NCBI RefSeq assembly: GCF_003065425.1
Contig: NZ_CP026949.1
Location: 2,108,001-2,172,000 of the forward strand
DNA length: 64,000 nucleotides
From: Mycetocola zhujimingii
GTDB lineage: Bacteria; Actinomycetota; Actinomycetes; Actinomycetales; Microbacteriaceae
Direction of reading: 5' to 3'
In this document: positions 9,832-19,292 of the stretch, in pieces
How positions within the stretch are numbered: the first letter of the stretch is position 1
How the letters are laid out: every line of letters begins with the position of its first letter
Notes under the pieces: generated by a model
The model's input: only the letters and a program-made list of their open reading frames with translations
Told to the model about the DNA's origin: nothing
The model's database searches: none
Program-made: the position numbers and the translations under genes

Positions 9832-11229
9832 GTGTCAGATACCACCGAGTACCGCATCGAACACGACACGATGGGTGAGGTTCGCGTACCTCGATCTGCG
9901 CTGTACGGTGCACAGACCCAGCGCGCCGTCGAGAACTTCCCGATCTCGGGTTCCGGCCTGGAGTCGGCGCAGATCGCTGCCCTCGCCCGGATCAAAAAGG
10001 CGGCTGCGGCAGCCAACGCGCGACTCGGCGTTCTCGATTCCGCCATCGCGGATGCCATCGGCAGCGCCGCTGACGAGGTCATCGCCGGCACCCACGACGA
10101 CCAGTTCCCGATCGACGTCTACCAGACGGGCTCCGGCACCTCGTCGAACATGAACATGAACGAGGTGCTCGCGAGCCTGGCAACGGCCCGCCTCGGTGCG
10201 CCGGTTCACCCCAACGACCACGTGAACTGCTCGCAGTCGTCGAACGACGTCTTCCCGACCTCGGTCCACATCGCCGTCACAAGCGCTCTCATCGATGACC
10301 TCATCCCCGCGCTCGACCACCTCGCCGTTGCCCTCGAAGCGAAGGCCGAGCTGTGGAAGAGCGCGGTCAAGTCCGGCCGCACGCACCTCATGGACGCAAC
10401 ACCGGTCACCCTCGGCCAGGAGTTCGGCGGCTACGCCCGTCAGGTCCGGCTCGGCATCGAGCGTATCCGCACCGCGCTCCCCCGGGTCGCTGAAGTTCCC
10501 CTCGGCGGCACGGCGGTCGGCACCGGAATCAACACGCCCGCCGGGTTCCCGCAGCTCGTCATCCAGTTGCTCGTCGACGACACCGAGCTGCCGATCACCG
10601 AAGCAGCCGACCACTTCGAAGCGCAGGCGAACCGCGACGGCCTCGTCGAGGCATCCGGCGCCCTTCGCACCATCGCCGTGAGCATCACCAAGATCTGCAA
10701 CGACCTGCGCTGGATGGGCTCCGGCCCCAACACCGGTCTCGGCGAACTCAACATCCCCGACCTCCAGCCGGGCTCGTCGATCATGCCGGGCAAGGTCAAC
10801 CCGGTGATCCCCGAGGCCGTGCTCATGGTCGCATCGCGGGTCATCGGAAACGACGCAACCATCGCGTGGAGCGGCGCTTCGGGTTCATTCGAGCTCAACG
10901 TGCAGATCCCCGTGATGGGAACAGCGCTGCTCGAGTCGATCCGCCTGCTCACCAACGCGAGCCGTGTGCTCGCAGACAAGACCATCGACGGTCTCGAGGC
11001 AAACATCGAGCGGGCCGCCGAACTCGCGGGAATGTCGCCGTCGATCGTCACGCCACTCAACAAGATCATCGGCTACGAAAAGGCCGCGAAGATCGCCAAG
11101 TACTCCGTCGCCGAGGGCGTCACTGTACGTGAGGCCGTCGTCGCCCTCGGCTTTGTCGAGCGTGGAGACATCACCGAGGAGCAGCTGGACTCAGCCCTCG
11201 ACCTGTTGTCGATGACTCACCCGGGCTAA
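9832..11229 (+). CDS. fumC: Class II fumarate hydratase
   Basis: A 465-residue class II (iron-independent) fumarase, converting fumarate and L-malate in the TCA cycle. The superfamily signature [12 protein letters not shown] is at residues 314-325, with SGRTH at 181-185 and the [14 protein letters not shown] stretch near 99. I chose the GTG at 9832, 7 bases after GAGGAG, because the conserved [12 protein letters not shown] start follows directly; the open frame further upstream lies inside the carbonic anhydrase gene. It is the last gene of the xseA run and ends in a strong hairpin. Confidence 0.97.
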   Translation: MSDTTEYRIEHDTMGEVRVPRSALYGAQTQRAVENFPISGSGLESAQIAALARIKKAAAAANARLGVLDSAIADAIGSAADEVIAGTHDDQFPIDVYQTGSGTSSNMNMNEVLASLATARLGAPVHPNDHVNCSQSSNDVFPTSVHIAVTSALIDDLIPALDHLAVALEAKAELWKSAVKSGRTHLMDATPVTLGQEFGGYARQVRLGIERIRTALPRVAEVPLGGTAVGTGINTPAGFPQLVIQLLVDDTELPITEAADHFEAQANRDGLVEASGALRTIAVSITKICNDLRWMGSGPNTGLGELNIPDLQPGSSIMPGKVNPVIPEAVLMVASRVIGNDATIAWSGASGSFELNVQIPVMGTALLESIRLLTNASRVLADKTIDGLEANIERAAELAGMSPSIVTPLNKIIGYEKAAKIAKYSVAEGVTVREAVVALGFVERGDITEEQLDSALDLLSMTHPG

Positions 11230-11235
11230 TTTTGG

Positions 11236-11281
11236 AACAGAAAAGCCGGCCGGAGGGATACCCTCGGCCGGCTTTTCTGTT
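11236..11281. terminator. Bidirectional terminator after fumC
   Basis: A long dyad with arms at 11236-11255 and 11263-11281 (AACAGAAAAGCCGGCC and its complement, one bulged G). It has A-rich and T-rich flanks on both sides, so it can terminate fumC and the opposing aldo/keto reductase. Confidence 0.88.
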
Positions 11282-11309
11282 GTGACGCGGCTGGTTGTGA
11301 CGCAGCTGG
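11280..11309. repeat. Two-copy 15-base tandem repeat
   Basis: TTGTGACGCGGCTGG (11280-11294) is followed immediately by TTGTGACGCAGCTGG (11295-11309), one mismatch. It lies between the terminator and the stop codon of the converging reductase gene and looks like a recent local duplication. Confidence 0.8.
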
Positions 11310-11316
11310 CCGCGCG

Positions 11317-12300
11317 CTACCAGCGGTCGTGGATGGCCGCGCGGAAGTCAGCGTCGTAGATGGAGCGCACCGCGTCGAGGTACTCCTGCGGCAGTGGTCC
11401 GGTCGTGCCTGCCTTCGCATTCGACGTCGCCTGGGCAATCGACCTGGCGCCGGGGATCACCGTCGAAACTCCGTCCTGCTGCGTGACCCACGCGATTGCC
11501 GCCTGTGCGGGCGTCAACCCTTCGGGGACGAACGCCGACAGCTCGGTCGCCGCGCGCACACCGGTGGCGAAATCAACACCGGAGAACGTCTCGCCGACAT
11601 CGAACGCACTGCCGTCGCGGTTGTAGTTGCGGTGGTCGCTCTCGGCGAACTGGGTTTCTGCCGTGTACCTGCCGCTCAGCAGGCCGGAAGCCAGCGGCAC
11701 ACGGGCGATGATGCCGACACCGGCCTCGCGAGCCGCCGGAAGCACGCGGTCAAGCGGCTTGAGACGGAAGGCGTTGAGAATGATCTGAACGGATGCCGTT
11801 CCGGGGCGCGCGATCGCTGCGAGGGCTTCGTCGGTGGTTTCAACGCTCACGCCGTAGTTGGCGATGACGCCGTCCTCGACGAGCGTGTCGAGAGCGTCGT
11901 ACACGGCATCGGTCGAGAGAACAACCGACGGCGGGCAGTGCAGCTGCACGAGATCGAGCCGGTCGACACCGAGGTTCTTGCGCGAACGGTCCGTCCACTC
12001 CCGGAACTTCGCCAGCGTGAAGTTTGCGGGGTCCTGTTCCTCCCGCCGGCCCATCTTGGTAGCCACAGTGACACCGACACCCGGGTTCGCCGCGAGGAAT
12101 CGGCCGATAACCGTCTCACTCCTGCCGTCGCCGTAGACGTCAGCGGTGTCGAAGAACGTCACTCCCGCCTCGACAGATGCGTCCAGCACGGCGAGCGCGT
12201 CGCTCTCCGACACCTCGCCCCAGTCGGATCCGAGTTGCCAGGTGCCGAGGCCGACGATCGAGACGGGGCGGCCGGTTCGTCCGAGAATGCGTTGTTCCAT
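11317..12300 (-). CDS. Aldo/keto reductase
   Basis: A 327-residue NADPH-dependent aldo/keto reductase of the (beta/alpha)8 barrel superfamily. The catalytic tetrad is visible as D51, Y56 (FFDTADVYGDG), K82 (ATKMGRR) and H121 (VQLHCPP). The C-terminal part has the nucleotide-binding stretch VIPGARS. The substrate is not predictable; close families reduce sugars, ketones and aldehydes. Start ATG gives the standard opening MEQRILGRTGRPVS. It stands alone between fumC (convergent) and the prepilin peptidase gene upstream on the same strand. Confidence 0.93.
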   Translation of the reverse strand: MEQRILGRTGRPVSIVGLGTWQLGSDWGEVSESDALAVLDASVEAGVTFFDTADVYGDGRSETVIGRFLAANPGVGVTVATKMGRREEQDPANFTLAKFREWTDRSRKNLGVDRLDLVQLHCPPSVVLSTDAVYDALDTLVEDGVIANYGVSVETTDEALAAIARPGTASVQIILNAFRLKPLDRVLPAAREAGVGIIARVPLASGLLSGRYTAETQFAESDHRNYNRDGSAFDVGETFSGVDFATGVRAATELSAFVPEGLTPAQAAIAWVTQQDGVSTVIPGARSIAQATSNAKAGTTGPLPQEYLDAVRSIYDADFRAAIHDRW

Positions 12301-12343
12301 TTCTCCAGACTAGGTCCAGGAGCAACCGCGGGTCTGGGGTTGA

Positions 12344-12937
12344 CTATCCACCGCTCGCTTCGCCCACCAGCCCGGAAGCGACGACAGCCAGCCAGAACCC
12401 GGCGAGGAGAAACGGACCGAACGCCACCCGCCGGCGCGCCCGGAGCCCCGCTGGGCCAGACGAAGGAGCCAGCAGCGCAGCCGCCCCACCGATCGCGCCG
12501 AACAGGAACGCGCACACGAGTCCGACGGCTACCCAGTGCACACCGAGGGCGCCGAGACACAGGCCGAGAACACCACCGAGTTTCACATCCCCCATGCCCA
12601 TCCCGCCGGCGATCGAGAGAAGGAGAAGAAACACGAACACCCCGGCGCCCGAGGCGAGCGCGGGCAGCGGCGCGGTTCCTCCGGCCGCCCACTCGGCGGC
12701 AAGCGCCAGGAGGACCACCGGGTACAGCGGGAGCACGATCCGGTTGGGCAATCGATGCTCGGCCACATCGATCCGCACCAGCTCACCGGTGACGACGGCG
12801 AGCGCCAGCACGCCGATACAGAGCGGGCGGATGCCGACAGCCAGCACCGTGAGCATCGCAAGGAGGACGACGACGGGCGCTCGGGCCACCCACTCGCGGG
12901 CCGGCGGTTGAAGGCCCCGGATCCTGGCCAGACTCAT
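12344..12937 (-). CDS. Prepilin peptidase, A24 family, minimal form
   Basis: A 197-residue polytopic protein of about six membrane spans. Both catalytic aspartates of A24 aspartic peptidases can be placed: D57 in VRIDVAEHRLPNRI and the D in GMGMGDVKLGG near residue 117. These enzymes cleave the leader of type IV pilins or Flp/Tad pilins and work in the membrane. It lacks the N-terminal domain with the cysteine motif and methyltransferase role found in PilD, so it resembles the short TadV/CpaA-like forms. No pilus or type II secretion genes lie nearby. Confidence 0.88.
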   Translation of the reverse strand: MSLARIRGLQPPAREWVARAPVVVLLAMLTVLAVGIRPLCIGVLALAVVTGELVRIDVAEHRLPNRIVLPLYPVVLLALAAEWAAGGTAPLPALASGAGVFVFLLLLSIAGGMGMGDVKLGGVLGLCLGALGVHWVAVGLVCAFLFGAIGGAAALLAPSSGPAGLRARRRVAFGPFLLAGFWLAVVASGLVGEASGG

Positions 12938-13000
12938 GGCGCAACGCTAGCCGAGCTGCGGCATCCCCCTGAGGATTATCCACAGCCCGGCTGCCTGCGG

Positions 13001-14380
13001 TCAGGCCAGTTCGTTGCCCTCCAGCAATTCGGTCACGAGGGCGGCGATGGAGCTGCGCTCGGACCTCGTGAGCGTGATGTGCGCGAACAGGTCGTGGCCC
13101 TTGAGCGCCTCGATCACCGATGCGACGCCGTCGTGGCGACCGACCCTCAGGTTGTCGCGTTGCGCAACATCGTGGGTCAGGATCACGCGCGAGTTCTGTC
13201 CGATCCGGGAGAGTACGGTCAGGAGCACGTTGCGCTCGAGGGACTGCGCCTCGTCAACGATCACATACGCGTCGTGCAGAGACCGGCCACGGATGTGGGT
13301 GAGCGGGAGCACCTCGAGGAGGTCGCGCTCGATCACCTCGTCCAGCACGTTTTGCGACACCACCGAACCGAGGGTGTCGTAGACGGCCTGGCCCCACGGG
13401 CTCATCTTGTCGCCCTGGTCGCCCGGCAGGTAGCCCAGCTCCTGCCCGCCGACGGCGTACAGCGGACGGAACACCATGATCTTCCGGTGCTGCTGACGCT
13501 CGAGCACAGCCTCAAGACCCGCACAGAGGGCGAGAGCGGACTTCCCCGTCCCGGCTCGACCTCCGAGCGACACAATGCCGACCTCCGGATCGAGGAGCAT
13601 GTCGATGGCGAGTCTCTGCTCCGCGCTCCTCCCGTGAAGACCGAAGACATCCCTGTCGCCACGGACGAGCTTGAACTCTCGCTTCCCGGTGACCCTCCCG
13701 AGCGCTGAGCCGCGGTCGGAGTGGATGACGAGCCCGGTGTTGAGCGGAAGCCCCTCGACGGCGGCAGACGTTCCAACCTCTTTCTCGTAGAGGTCGCTCA
13801 TCGCCTCCGCCGAGATCCGGACGTCTGCCATCCCCGTCCAGCCGGAGTCGACGGCCTGCTCCGCGAGGTACTCCTCGGCGCTGAGGCCGATGGAGGCGGC
13901 CTTCACCCGGAGCGGGAGGTCCTTCGACACCACGGTGACCGCGAGCCCGTCATTGGCCAGGTTGAGCGCCACCGCGAGGATCCGGGAGTCGTTGTCGCCG
14001 AGCTGCAGCCCGCTCGGCAGAACACCCTGGTTCGAGTGGTTGAGTTCCACCCGAAGCGATCCGCCCTCGCCGACCGGAACCGGGAAGTCGAGCCGCTCGT
14101 GTTCGATCCGCAGCTCGTCGAGGATCCGGAGGGCCTGCCTGGCGAAGTACCCGATCTCGGGGTCGTGTCGCTTTCCCTCGAGCTCGGAGATCACCACGAC
14201 GGGAATCACGACGGCGTGCTCGGCAAAGCGGAAGAACGCCTTCGGATCAGACAACAAAACCGAGGTATCCAGGACATAGGTACGCTCGGTCTGTGAGGTG
14301 GAATCGTGTGGACGTGTGCTCGGGTCTTCTCTTTCCTGTCGCTGTGATGGTGCTGAGGTTCGTGTCGCGGTCATAGCCAC
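13001..14380 (-). CDS. phoH2: PhoH2-type PIN-domain/PhoH ATPase
   Basis: A 459-residue fusion. Residues about 33-170 form a PIN nuclease domain ([12 protein letters not shown] with D39, [16 protein letters not shown]); residues about 240-455 form the PhoH ATPase with Walker A GRAGTGKS at 274-281 and Walker [10 protein letters not shown] near 375. In mycobacteria PhoH2 is an RNA helicase and ribonuclease; that role is carried over by homology. The first 32 residues are polar and poorly conserved, so a start a few codons later is possible. It is the first gene of its strand block, with a 199-base upstream gap holding its promoter and no other feature I recognise. Confidence 0.93.
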   Translation of the reverse strand: MAMTATRTSAPSQRQEREDPSTRPHDSTSQTERTYVLDTSVLLSDPKAFFRFAEHAVVIPVVVISELEGKRHDPEIGYFARQALRILDELRIEHERLDFPVPVGEGGSLRVELNHSNQGVLPSGLQLGDNDSRILAVALNLANDGLAVTVVSKDLPLRVKAASIGLSAEEYLAEQAVDSGWTGMADVRISAEAMSDLYEKEVGTSAAVEGLPLNTGLVIHSDRGSALGRVTGKREFKLVRGDRDVFGLHGRSAEQRLAIDMLLDPEVGIVSLGGRAGTGKSALALCAGLEAVLERQQHRKIMVFRPLYAVGGQELGYLPGDQGDKMSPWGQAVYDTLGSVVSQNVLDEVIERDLLEVLPLTHIRGRSLHDAYVIVDEAQSLERNVLLTVLSRIGQNSRVILTHDVAQRDNLRVGRHDGVASVIEALKGHDLFAHITLTRSERSSIAALVTELLEGNELA

Positions 14381-14579
14381 TCCCAGCCGGACATCGAGTC
14401 CGGTTCTCTCAGACGAGCAGCCACAACAGGTTTCGAGTCGAACTTATGTGGCCGTCTCGATCAGGTGCGGTACCTGATAACTGAGACGTTACGACTGCCC
14501 GACTGCCCTGAACACCGCGACACGCACGACGCAGATTGCGGGCAGGTAAACAATTCCCCCAGTTCGGGATGCCCCTGGC

Positions 14580-15701
14580 TCAGTACGCGACAGCCGTTTG
14601 ATACGAGACGAGCGAGTCCCGCAGCATTCCGAGGGTGTCATCGCTCGTCCCGGCGTGGATCGACAGCCTGATCCGGTTCTGGCGAGCCGTCGCCGTCACG
14701 CCGTGATTGTGCAGGGAAGCGACGAGAAGACTCACCTGGTCATCGGGAGGGTCGAGGACGACGATGCCCGCGCGTTCGTTCTCGGCTCGCGACGACGCGA
14801 TGGCGATCCCGAACTCATCGGCGATCTCGATCACCTCGCTGACCCGCTGCGCCACGGCATCCGAGATTGCGGAGATGCCAACGGATGCCACCTGCTCGAG
14901 AGAAGCGGCGAACCGCGCCTGCGCGGCCGGGTCCGGGTTGGTCACCGAGTAAGCGCATGCGCCGGAGCTCGGCGGCGGCACGGAGTCCCACGGCAGGTCT
15001 TCGTCCGTGCCGGTGTATCCGCTCATCACGGGAACGAGGTGCTCGAGTGCGCTGTCGCTGAGCGCGAGGAAGCCGGTGCCCCACCCGGCCCTCGCCCATT
15101 TCTGCCCACCGGACACCACAACGTCGGCAACCTCGAACGGAGCGTCGACAACGGTGAATCCCTGGATGGCATCCACCACAAGAAGGCGGTCACCGATCAC
15201 CTGGCGGATGCCGTCGATATCCGCGAGGTAGCCGGTACGCGGGTCAACGAGGCTCACCGCGACAGCCGTGATGCTCGGCGTCAGCTGTTCCTTGATCGCG
15301 TGCGGCGTCACGCGGCCACCGTCGGTCTCGAGCCACGTCGGCGTGAGGACGTGCATCGATTCCGCGGCGCGAACCGCGGCGAAGGTCACGCTGGGGAAGT
15401 CTGCCGGCGAGACCAGCACACCGCCGGTCATACCGAACATCGTGTGCATGAGACCCATGCTGGTGTTCGGCTGCGCAACGATGTGGGACGGCTCGAATCC
15501 GGTCAGGGCGGCGACGGCGTTGCGCATGCGTTCGTCCTGCGCACCGAACGCGTCGAGACCGCCAAACCTCGCGCGCGCGAGCGCGTCGATCGAGATCCGT
15601 TGTTCGGCCTGAACCACGCGAGCGAGCGGTCCAAGCCTCGCGTAGTCGAGATAGCCGGGTTCCGAGTCGAAGCCGTCGAGAAAATCAGTGAGGGGCGCCA
15701 C
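14580..15701 (-). CDS. PLP-dependent aminotransferase class V family protein
   Basis: A 373-residue class V aminotransferase-fold enzyme (cysteine desulfurase-like). The PLP lysine is K201 in SGGQKWARAG and the cofactor-binding Asp is D177 in LLVVDAIQG. SLVDPRTGYLADI is the usual strand before it. Members include NifS/SufS desulfurases, isopenicillin epimerases and kynureninase-like proteins; no conserved desulfurase cysteine loop is clear, so the reaction is open. It ends the uppS transcript, separated from uppS by 9 bases, which suggests co-transcription. Confidence 0.87.
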   Translation of the reverse strand: MAPLTDFLDGFDSEPGYLDYARLGPLARVVQAEQRISIDALARARFGGLDAFGAQDERMRNAVAALTGFEPSHIVAQPNTSMGLMHTMFGMTGGVLVSPADFPSVTFAAVRAAESMHVLTPTWLETDGGRVTPHAIKEQLTPSITAVAVSLVDPRTGYLADIDGIRQVIGDRLLVVDAIQGFTVVDAPFEVADVVVSGGQKWARAGWGTGFLALSDSALEHLVPVMSGYTGTDEDLPWDSVPPPSSGACAYSVTNPDPAAQARFAASLEQVASVGISAISDAVAQRVSEVIEIADEFGIAIASSRAENERAGIVVLDPPDDQVSLLVASLHNHGVTATARQNRIRLSIHAGTSDDTLGMLRDSLVSYQTAVAY

Positions 15702-15710
15702 GAGCGGTCC

Positions 15711-16496
15711 TTACCCGCCGTACCGGCGTTGGCGTCGGGAGTAGTCGCGAACCGCGCGAAGGAAGTCGACCTCCCGGAGGTCGGGTCCGAGGGCCTCGAC
15801 GAAGTAGAACTCGCTGTGTGCGCTCTGCCAGAGCATGAAATCGCTGAGTCGCTGCTCCCCCGACGTGCGGATGACGAGGTCGGGATCCGGCTGCCCACCG
15901 GTGTACAGGTGCTGGCCGATCAGGTCGGGAGTCAACAGCTCCGCCAGAGTCTCGAGGTTGCCGCCCTTACGTGAATGCGCCTCAACGATGCTTCGCATGG
16001 CATCCACGATCTCGGTGCGGCCACCGTACCCGACGGCCAGGTTGATGTGCAGCCCACCCTTCTTGGCGGTGCGGGCTTCGGCGGCGCTCAGGGTCGCGAC
16101 GAGCGGCTCGGGAAGCCCCTCGGTGGATCCGACGTGCTTGACCCGCCAGTCCCGGTAGTGCGAGAGTTCCTCGGCCAGGTCCGCGATGATCTCCACGAGA
16201 TCGTGCAGTTCGTCCGTCGACCGCGACGTGAGGTTGTCGCTCGACAGCAGGTACAGGGTCACCATCTCGACCCCGAGGTCATCGCACCACTCGAGGAACT
16301 CGCGCATCTTCGCCGCGCCGGCCCTGTGCCCGTGCGCTGCGGTCTCGTAACCGAGCTGCTTGGCCCAGCGCCGGTTGCCGTCGATGATCATCGCCACGTG
16401 GTGCGGCAGCACCGCACCGTTCAAACCGCGGCGCAGCCGCTTCTGGTACAGGTTGTAAAGAAAGCCGGAACCAGGCTTCGTCCCACTCTTCGTCAC
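15711..16496 (-). CDS. uppS: Isoprenyl (cis-prenyl) diphosphate synthase
   Basis: A 261-residue cis-prenyltransferase. The catalytic D39 lies in the signature IIDGNRRWAKQ (37-47); other marks are GHRAGA, LYLLSSDN, VGYGGRTEI and the C-terminal DLVIRTSGEQRLSDF. It condenses isopentenyl diphosphate units with Z stereochemistry. The usual product is undecaprenyl diphosphate for peptidoglycan and teichoic-acid carriers. Its neighbourhood (hemolysin III gene, phoH2, mca) matches M. tuberculosis Rv1086, a short-chain Z-farnesyl diphosphate synthase, so chain length is uncertain. It is divergent from the hemolysin III gene. Confidence 0.93.
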   Translation of the reverse strand: MTKSGTKPGSGFLYNLYQKRLRRGLNGAVLPHHVAMIIDGNRRWAKQLGYETAAHGHRAGAAKMREFLEWCDDLGVEMVTLYLLSSDNLTSRSTDELHDLVEIIADLAEELSHYRDWRVKHVGSTEGLPEPLVATLSAAEARTAKKGGLHINLAVGYGGRTEIVDAMRSIVEAHSRKGGNLETLAELLTPDLIGQHLYTGGQPDPDLVIRTSGEQRLSDFMLWQSAHSEFYFVEALGPDLREVDFLRAVRDYSRRQRRYGG

Positions 16497-16557
16497 ACAG
16501 TTACGTTAGTGCACTTTGCGTCACAGGCCGATCTCACTGACTTGTATCCTGTGTTCT

Positions 16558-17364
16558 ATGTCCGACAAAGAGGCCGCGCGCCCCGACGGTGTCTCCGACA
16601 CGGCGGACGCGCTTCGGCACCCACACACAGCGTCAGATGCCGCGGTCAGCGCCGACGAAAGCCGCGGGCCTGACCTGCCAAATATCCCGGTCATCGATGC
16701 CTCGGTTCCCGCGGACGCCGACGTCAAACCAACGTGGCGCGGCTGGATCCACGCGGCAACGACGCCGATCACCGTCATCGCCGGCATCCTGCTCGTGACA
16801 CTCGCGCACGGCACGCCGGCCAAACTGAGCACAGCGGTGTTTGCGTTGACGTCGTTCCTGCTCTTCGGCATCAGCGCCCTGTATCACCGGCTCAACTGGT
16901 CGCCCCGCGCCCGTATCCTGCTCAAGCGCATGGACCACGCGAACATCTTCCTGCTCATCGCCGGCAGCTACACACCGATTGCGACACTCGCGCTTCCACC
17001 GGAGAAGGGCAATCTTCTCCTGGTCCTGGTGTGGTCGGGGGCGCTCGTCGGCATCGGGTTCCGGGTCTTCTGGATCCACGCGCCGCGCTGGCTGTACGTC
17101 ATGCTCTACATCGCGCTGGGCTGGGCCGCCGTGATGTTCCTCGTCGACATCTTCGAGGCGAACCCGGTAACGATGACTCTCATCATCGTCGGTGGACTCC
17201 TGTACACGGGCGGCGCCGTCGTTTACGCCCTCAAGAAGCCGAACCCGGTACCCGGGCATTTCGGTTTCCACGAGGTCTTCCACGTCTGCACGGTGCTGGC
17301 ATTCCTCTGCCACTGGACGGGCATCATGCTGCTCGCGGTAAACCCCGTCTACAACGCCGGCTGA
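16558..17364 (+). CDS. trhA: Hemolysin III / TrhA family membrane protein
   Basis: A 268-residue protein with a polar N-terminal tail (residues 1-60) followed by seven membrane spans, typical of the hemolysin III (YqfA/TrhA, PAQR-related) family. The conserved metal-site-like residues are visible: SALYHRLNW near residue 120, MDHANIFLLIAGSYTP near 140 and the C-terminal HFGFHEVFHVCTVLAFLCH near 240. In E. coli the family affects membrane energetics and lipid homeostasis. The ATG at 16558 was chosen because an in-frame extension upstream would overlap the promoter. The tail is longer than in most homologues. Confidence 0.92.
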   Translation: MSDKEAARPDGVSDTADALRHPHTASDAAVSADESRGPDLPNIPVIDASVPADADVKPTWRGWIHAATTPITVIAGILLVTLAHGTPAKLSTAVFALTSFLLFGISALYHRLNWSPRARILLKRMDHANIFLLIAGSYTPIATLALPPEKGNLLLVLVWSGALVGIGFRVFWIHAPRWLYVMLYIALGWAAVMFLVDIFEANPVTMTLIIVGGLLYTGGAVVYALKKPNPVPGHFGFHEVFHVCTVLAFLCHWTGIMLLAVNPVYNAG

Positions 17365-17371
17365 CGCCAGG

Positions 17372-17413
17372 GGGTCCGGCGCGGAGGGTCCGGCGCAGAG
17401 GGTTCGGCGTCAG
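17372..17413. repeat. Three-copy 14-base tandem repeat
   Basis: Three adjacent copies, GGGTCCGGCGCGGA (17372-17385), GGGTCCGGCGCAGA (17386-17399) and GGGTTCGGCGTCAG (17400-17413), fill the gap between the convergent trhA and reductase genes. The third copy contains the stop codon of the reductase gene, so the repeat has reached the coding end. Confidence 0.8.
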
Positions 17414-17862
17414 GAAGCGGTGTCGTCGGTCATTCGCTCGAGCACGAAAACCGGGATCTCCCTGTCGGTCTTTTCCTGGTAGCCGGCGTAGTTCGGAAAG
17501 GCCTCAACGGCTCGTTCCCACCACACGCGCTTTTCCTCGCCGGTGACCTCACGGGCGAGGTAGTCGTGCTTCTGGGGACCGTCCTGCAGTTCCACGTGTG
17601 GCTGGGCAAGGATGTTGAAGTACCAGACCGGATGCTTCGGCGCACCGCCGAGGGAAGCGACGACCGCGTAGTCGCCATCGTGCTCCACCCGCATGAGCGC
17701 CGTTTTCCGGAGCTTTCCTGAGCGAGCGCCGACGGTGGTCAGAATCACAACAGGTCGCCCGTGGAGCATCGTGCCCTCGGTCCCGCCCGACTGCTCGTAG
17801 ACCTCGGCCTGATTGCGGGCAAAGTCGGACGTCGATGGTGCGTATTCTCCGGTGAGTGGCAT
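17410..17862 (-). CDS. Nitroreductase-family deazaflavin-dependent oxidoreductase (Ddn-like)
   Basis: A 150-residue split beta-barrel protein of the F420/FDOR-B (Ddn) family. Family marks are [21 protein letters not shown] (cofactor contact loop near residues 41-60), [17 protein letters not shown] near 68-84 and [17 protein letters not shown] near 117. Such enzymes use the deazaflavin F420 or flavin to reduce quinones, nitro compounds or aflatoxins. Which cofactor is used here is unknown; no F420 biosynthesis genes are in the window. GGAGA precedes the chosen ATG. It converges on trhA. Confidence 0.9.
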   Translation of the reverse strand: MPLTGEYAPSTSDFARNQAEVYEQSGGTEGTMLHGRPVVILTTVGARSGKLRKTALMRVEHDGDYAVVASLGGAPKHPVWYFNILAQPHVELQDGPQKHDYLAREVTGEEKRVWWERAVEAFPNYAGYQEKTDREIPVFVLERMTDDTAS

Positions 17863-17975
17863 GTCTTCTCCGTTGCGCTGAGTGGACGCTCGTGCGCCCG
17901 GCCACAGCTTAGCCACGGAGTCTGGCAGCAGCCCCGGTTGTGCCTCACTGCCGTCCGGCGCGGACAGCGGTTGGC

Positions 17976-18311
17976 CTAGCGAGGCGTCGTGTCGCCCGTC
18001 GTGTCGTCGGGCTCGCTCCGGCCGTCCTGCGGTCGCGGTGTCGCTGGCTGTCCTGGCGCGGACTGCTGGCCGGACTGTGCTGCGAGTTCCTCCTGCAGCC
18101 TTTCGTCGATCTCCGCCTTGTAGTTGACCCGGCGCACACGGCGCTGCATGTCGAAGATGAGAGCCACGACCGCGGCAGCGATGACGAACGTGACAACGAA
18201 CCCCCACACGCCGGGGGTGACATCGTTCGCGTCGACCCCTGACGGCGACGGTGATGGCGTTGTGGCCAGGCGCCACGCGGCATCCGTCATTACGTTCAGA
18301 ACTGCAGTCAT
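17976..18311 (-). CDS. Small membrane protein coupled to mca
   Basis: A 111-residue protein with one clear membrane span (about residues 33-53, [19 protein letters not shown]), a basic [11 protein letters not shown] stretch after it, a short charged helix and a disordered Pro/Gln/Asp tail. Function is unknown. Its start overlaps the mca stop by 4 bases. A small membrane protein gene also follows mca in M. tuberculosis (Rv1083, from memory), so the pairing appears conserved. Confidence 0.8.
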   Translation of the reverse strand: MTAVLNVMTDAAWRLATTPSPSPSGVDANDVTPGVWGFVVTFVIAAAVVALIFDMQRRVRRVNYKAEIDERLQEELAAQSGQQSAPGQPATPRPQDGRSEPDDTTGDTTPR

Positions 18312-19174
18312 TCGGTGTCCTCGATTCCGGCGAACAGGTCGCTCTCGTTGTCGTCGGTCGGCACGGTGCTCCGGGCCAGCTCGAAGTCTTCATACGGCCA
18401 GGAACGCCTCTGCAGGTCATTCGACCAGAAGAAGAAACTCGAATCCGGCGCCACCTGGCTTGCATGCGCTCGAAGCGCCGCATCCCGCACCTCGAAGAAC
18501 TCACCAGCAGGAACGTGCGTCGTGGCGCGGTCCGGCCTGTCCTTCCGCCACGACAGCATCTCCTCGAGCTGAGCGGTGAGCGGCGACTCGGGGTCTTCGG
18601 CGAGGAGCGTGTCTGCGTTGGCTTTCAACCGCTGGTAGTTGAAGACCTGGTCGTAGTAGAGCTTTGATACCTGCCAGGGCTCACCGGCGTCGGGGTATGC
18701 CTCGCTGTCAGACGCGGCTTCGAACGCCGCGACGGCGATCTGGTGGCTGCGAATGTGGTCGGGATGCGGGTAACCGCCGTTTTCGTCGTAGGTCACCATG
18801 ACGTGCGGCTTGAAGCGCCGCACGATCCTCACGAGGGCTTCGGCCGAGATCTCGAGCGGCACGGAGGCGAACGAATTCAGCGGCAGGCTTCCGTCGTCGT
18901 TGGGCATCCCCGAGTCGACGTAGCCGAGCCAGCGATGCTTGACGTCGAGGATTCGGGCGGCCTCGGCCATCTCGCGCCGGCGGAGTCCGGCGATGTCGCG
19001 TTCGGCATGCGGGCGGTCCGGGAGAGCATCGTTGAGAATGTCTCCACGCTCGCCGCCTGTGCAGCTGACTACGAGGACGTCAACGCCGCGGGAGCGATAG
19101 TACGCGGTCGTCGCGGCACCCTTGCTGGACTCGTCGTCCGGGTGGGCATGGACCGACAGGAGCCGGAGAGTCAC
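18308..19174 (-). CDS. mca: Mycothiol S-conjugate amidase Mca
   Basis: A 288-residue zinc amidase of the PIG-L/LmbE superfamily. Mca cleaves mycothiol conjugates to release mercapturates for export, a detoxification route limited to Actinobacteria. The zinc site is visible as AHPDDE (H11, D14) and [12 protein letters not shown] (H136, H139). The HPDH form and the C-terminal region ([13 protein letters not shown]) fit Mca better than the deacetylase MshB. It is divergent from the DUF4307 gene and coupled to a small membrane protein. Its presence implies the organism makes mycothiol. Confidence 0.95.
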   Translation of the reverse strand: MTLRLLSVHAHPDDESSKGAATTAYYRSRGVDVLVVSCTGGERGDILNDALPDRPHAERDIAGLRRREMAEAARILDVKHRWLGYVDSGMPNDDGSLPLNSFASVPLEISAEALVRIVRRFKPHVMVTYDENGGYPHPDHIRSHQIAVAAFEAASDSEAYPDAGEPWQVSKLYYDQVFNYQRLKANADTLLAEDPESPLTAQLEEMLSWRKDRPDRATTHVPAGEFFEVRDAALRAHASQVAPDSSFFFWSNDLQRRSWPYEDFELARSTVPTDDNESDLFAGIEDTE

Positions 19175-19292
19175 TGTGTCGCCTGCTTCTTATAGGAGGT
19201 GGGGTGGTGGCAAGGTCCGCGCCCGGTCGCTCGGCTCGCGGGAGAGGATATCCTTATACCTACAGACTAAACGGTTGTGCAGATGAGGATTG

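Noticed and set aside
14598-15974. A 458-codon open frame opposite the aminotransferase and uppS genes
   Set aside because: His/Arg/Gly-rich antisense frame; real genes with PLP and DGNRRW motifs lie on the other strand.
16516-16550. TTGCGT ... TATCCT as a promoter of the hemolysin III gene
   Set aside because: The spacer is 23 bases, too long for a sigma-70 promoter.
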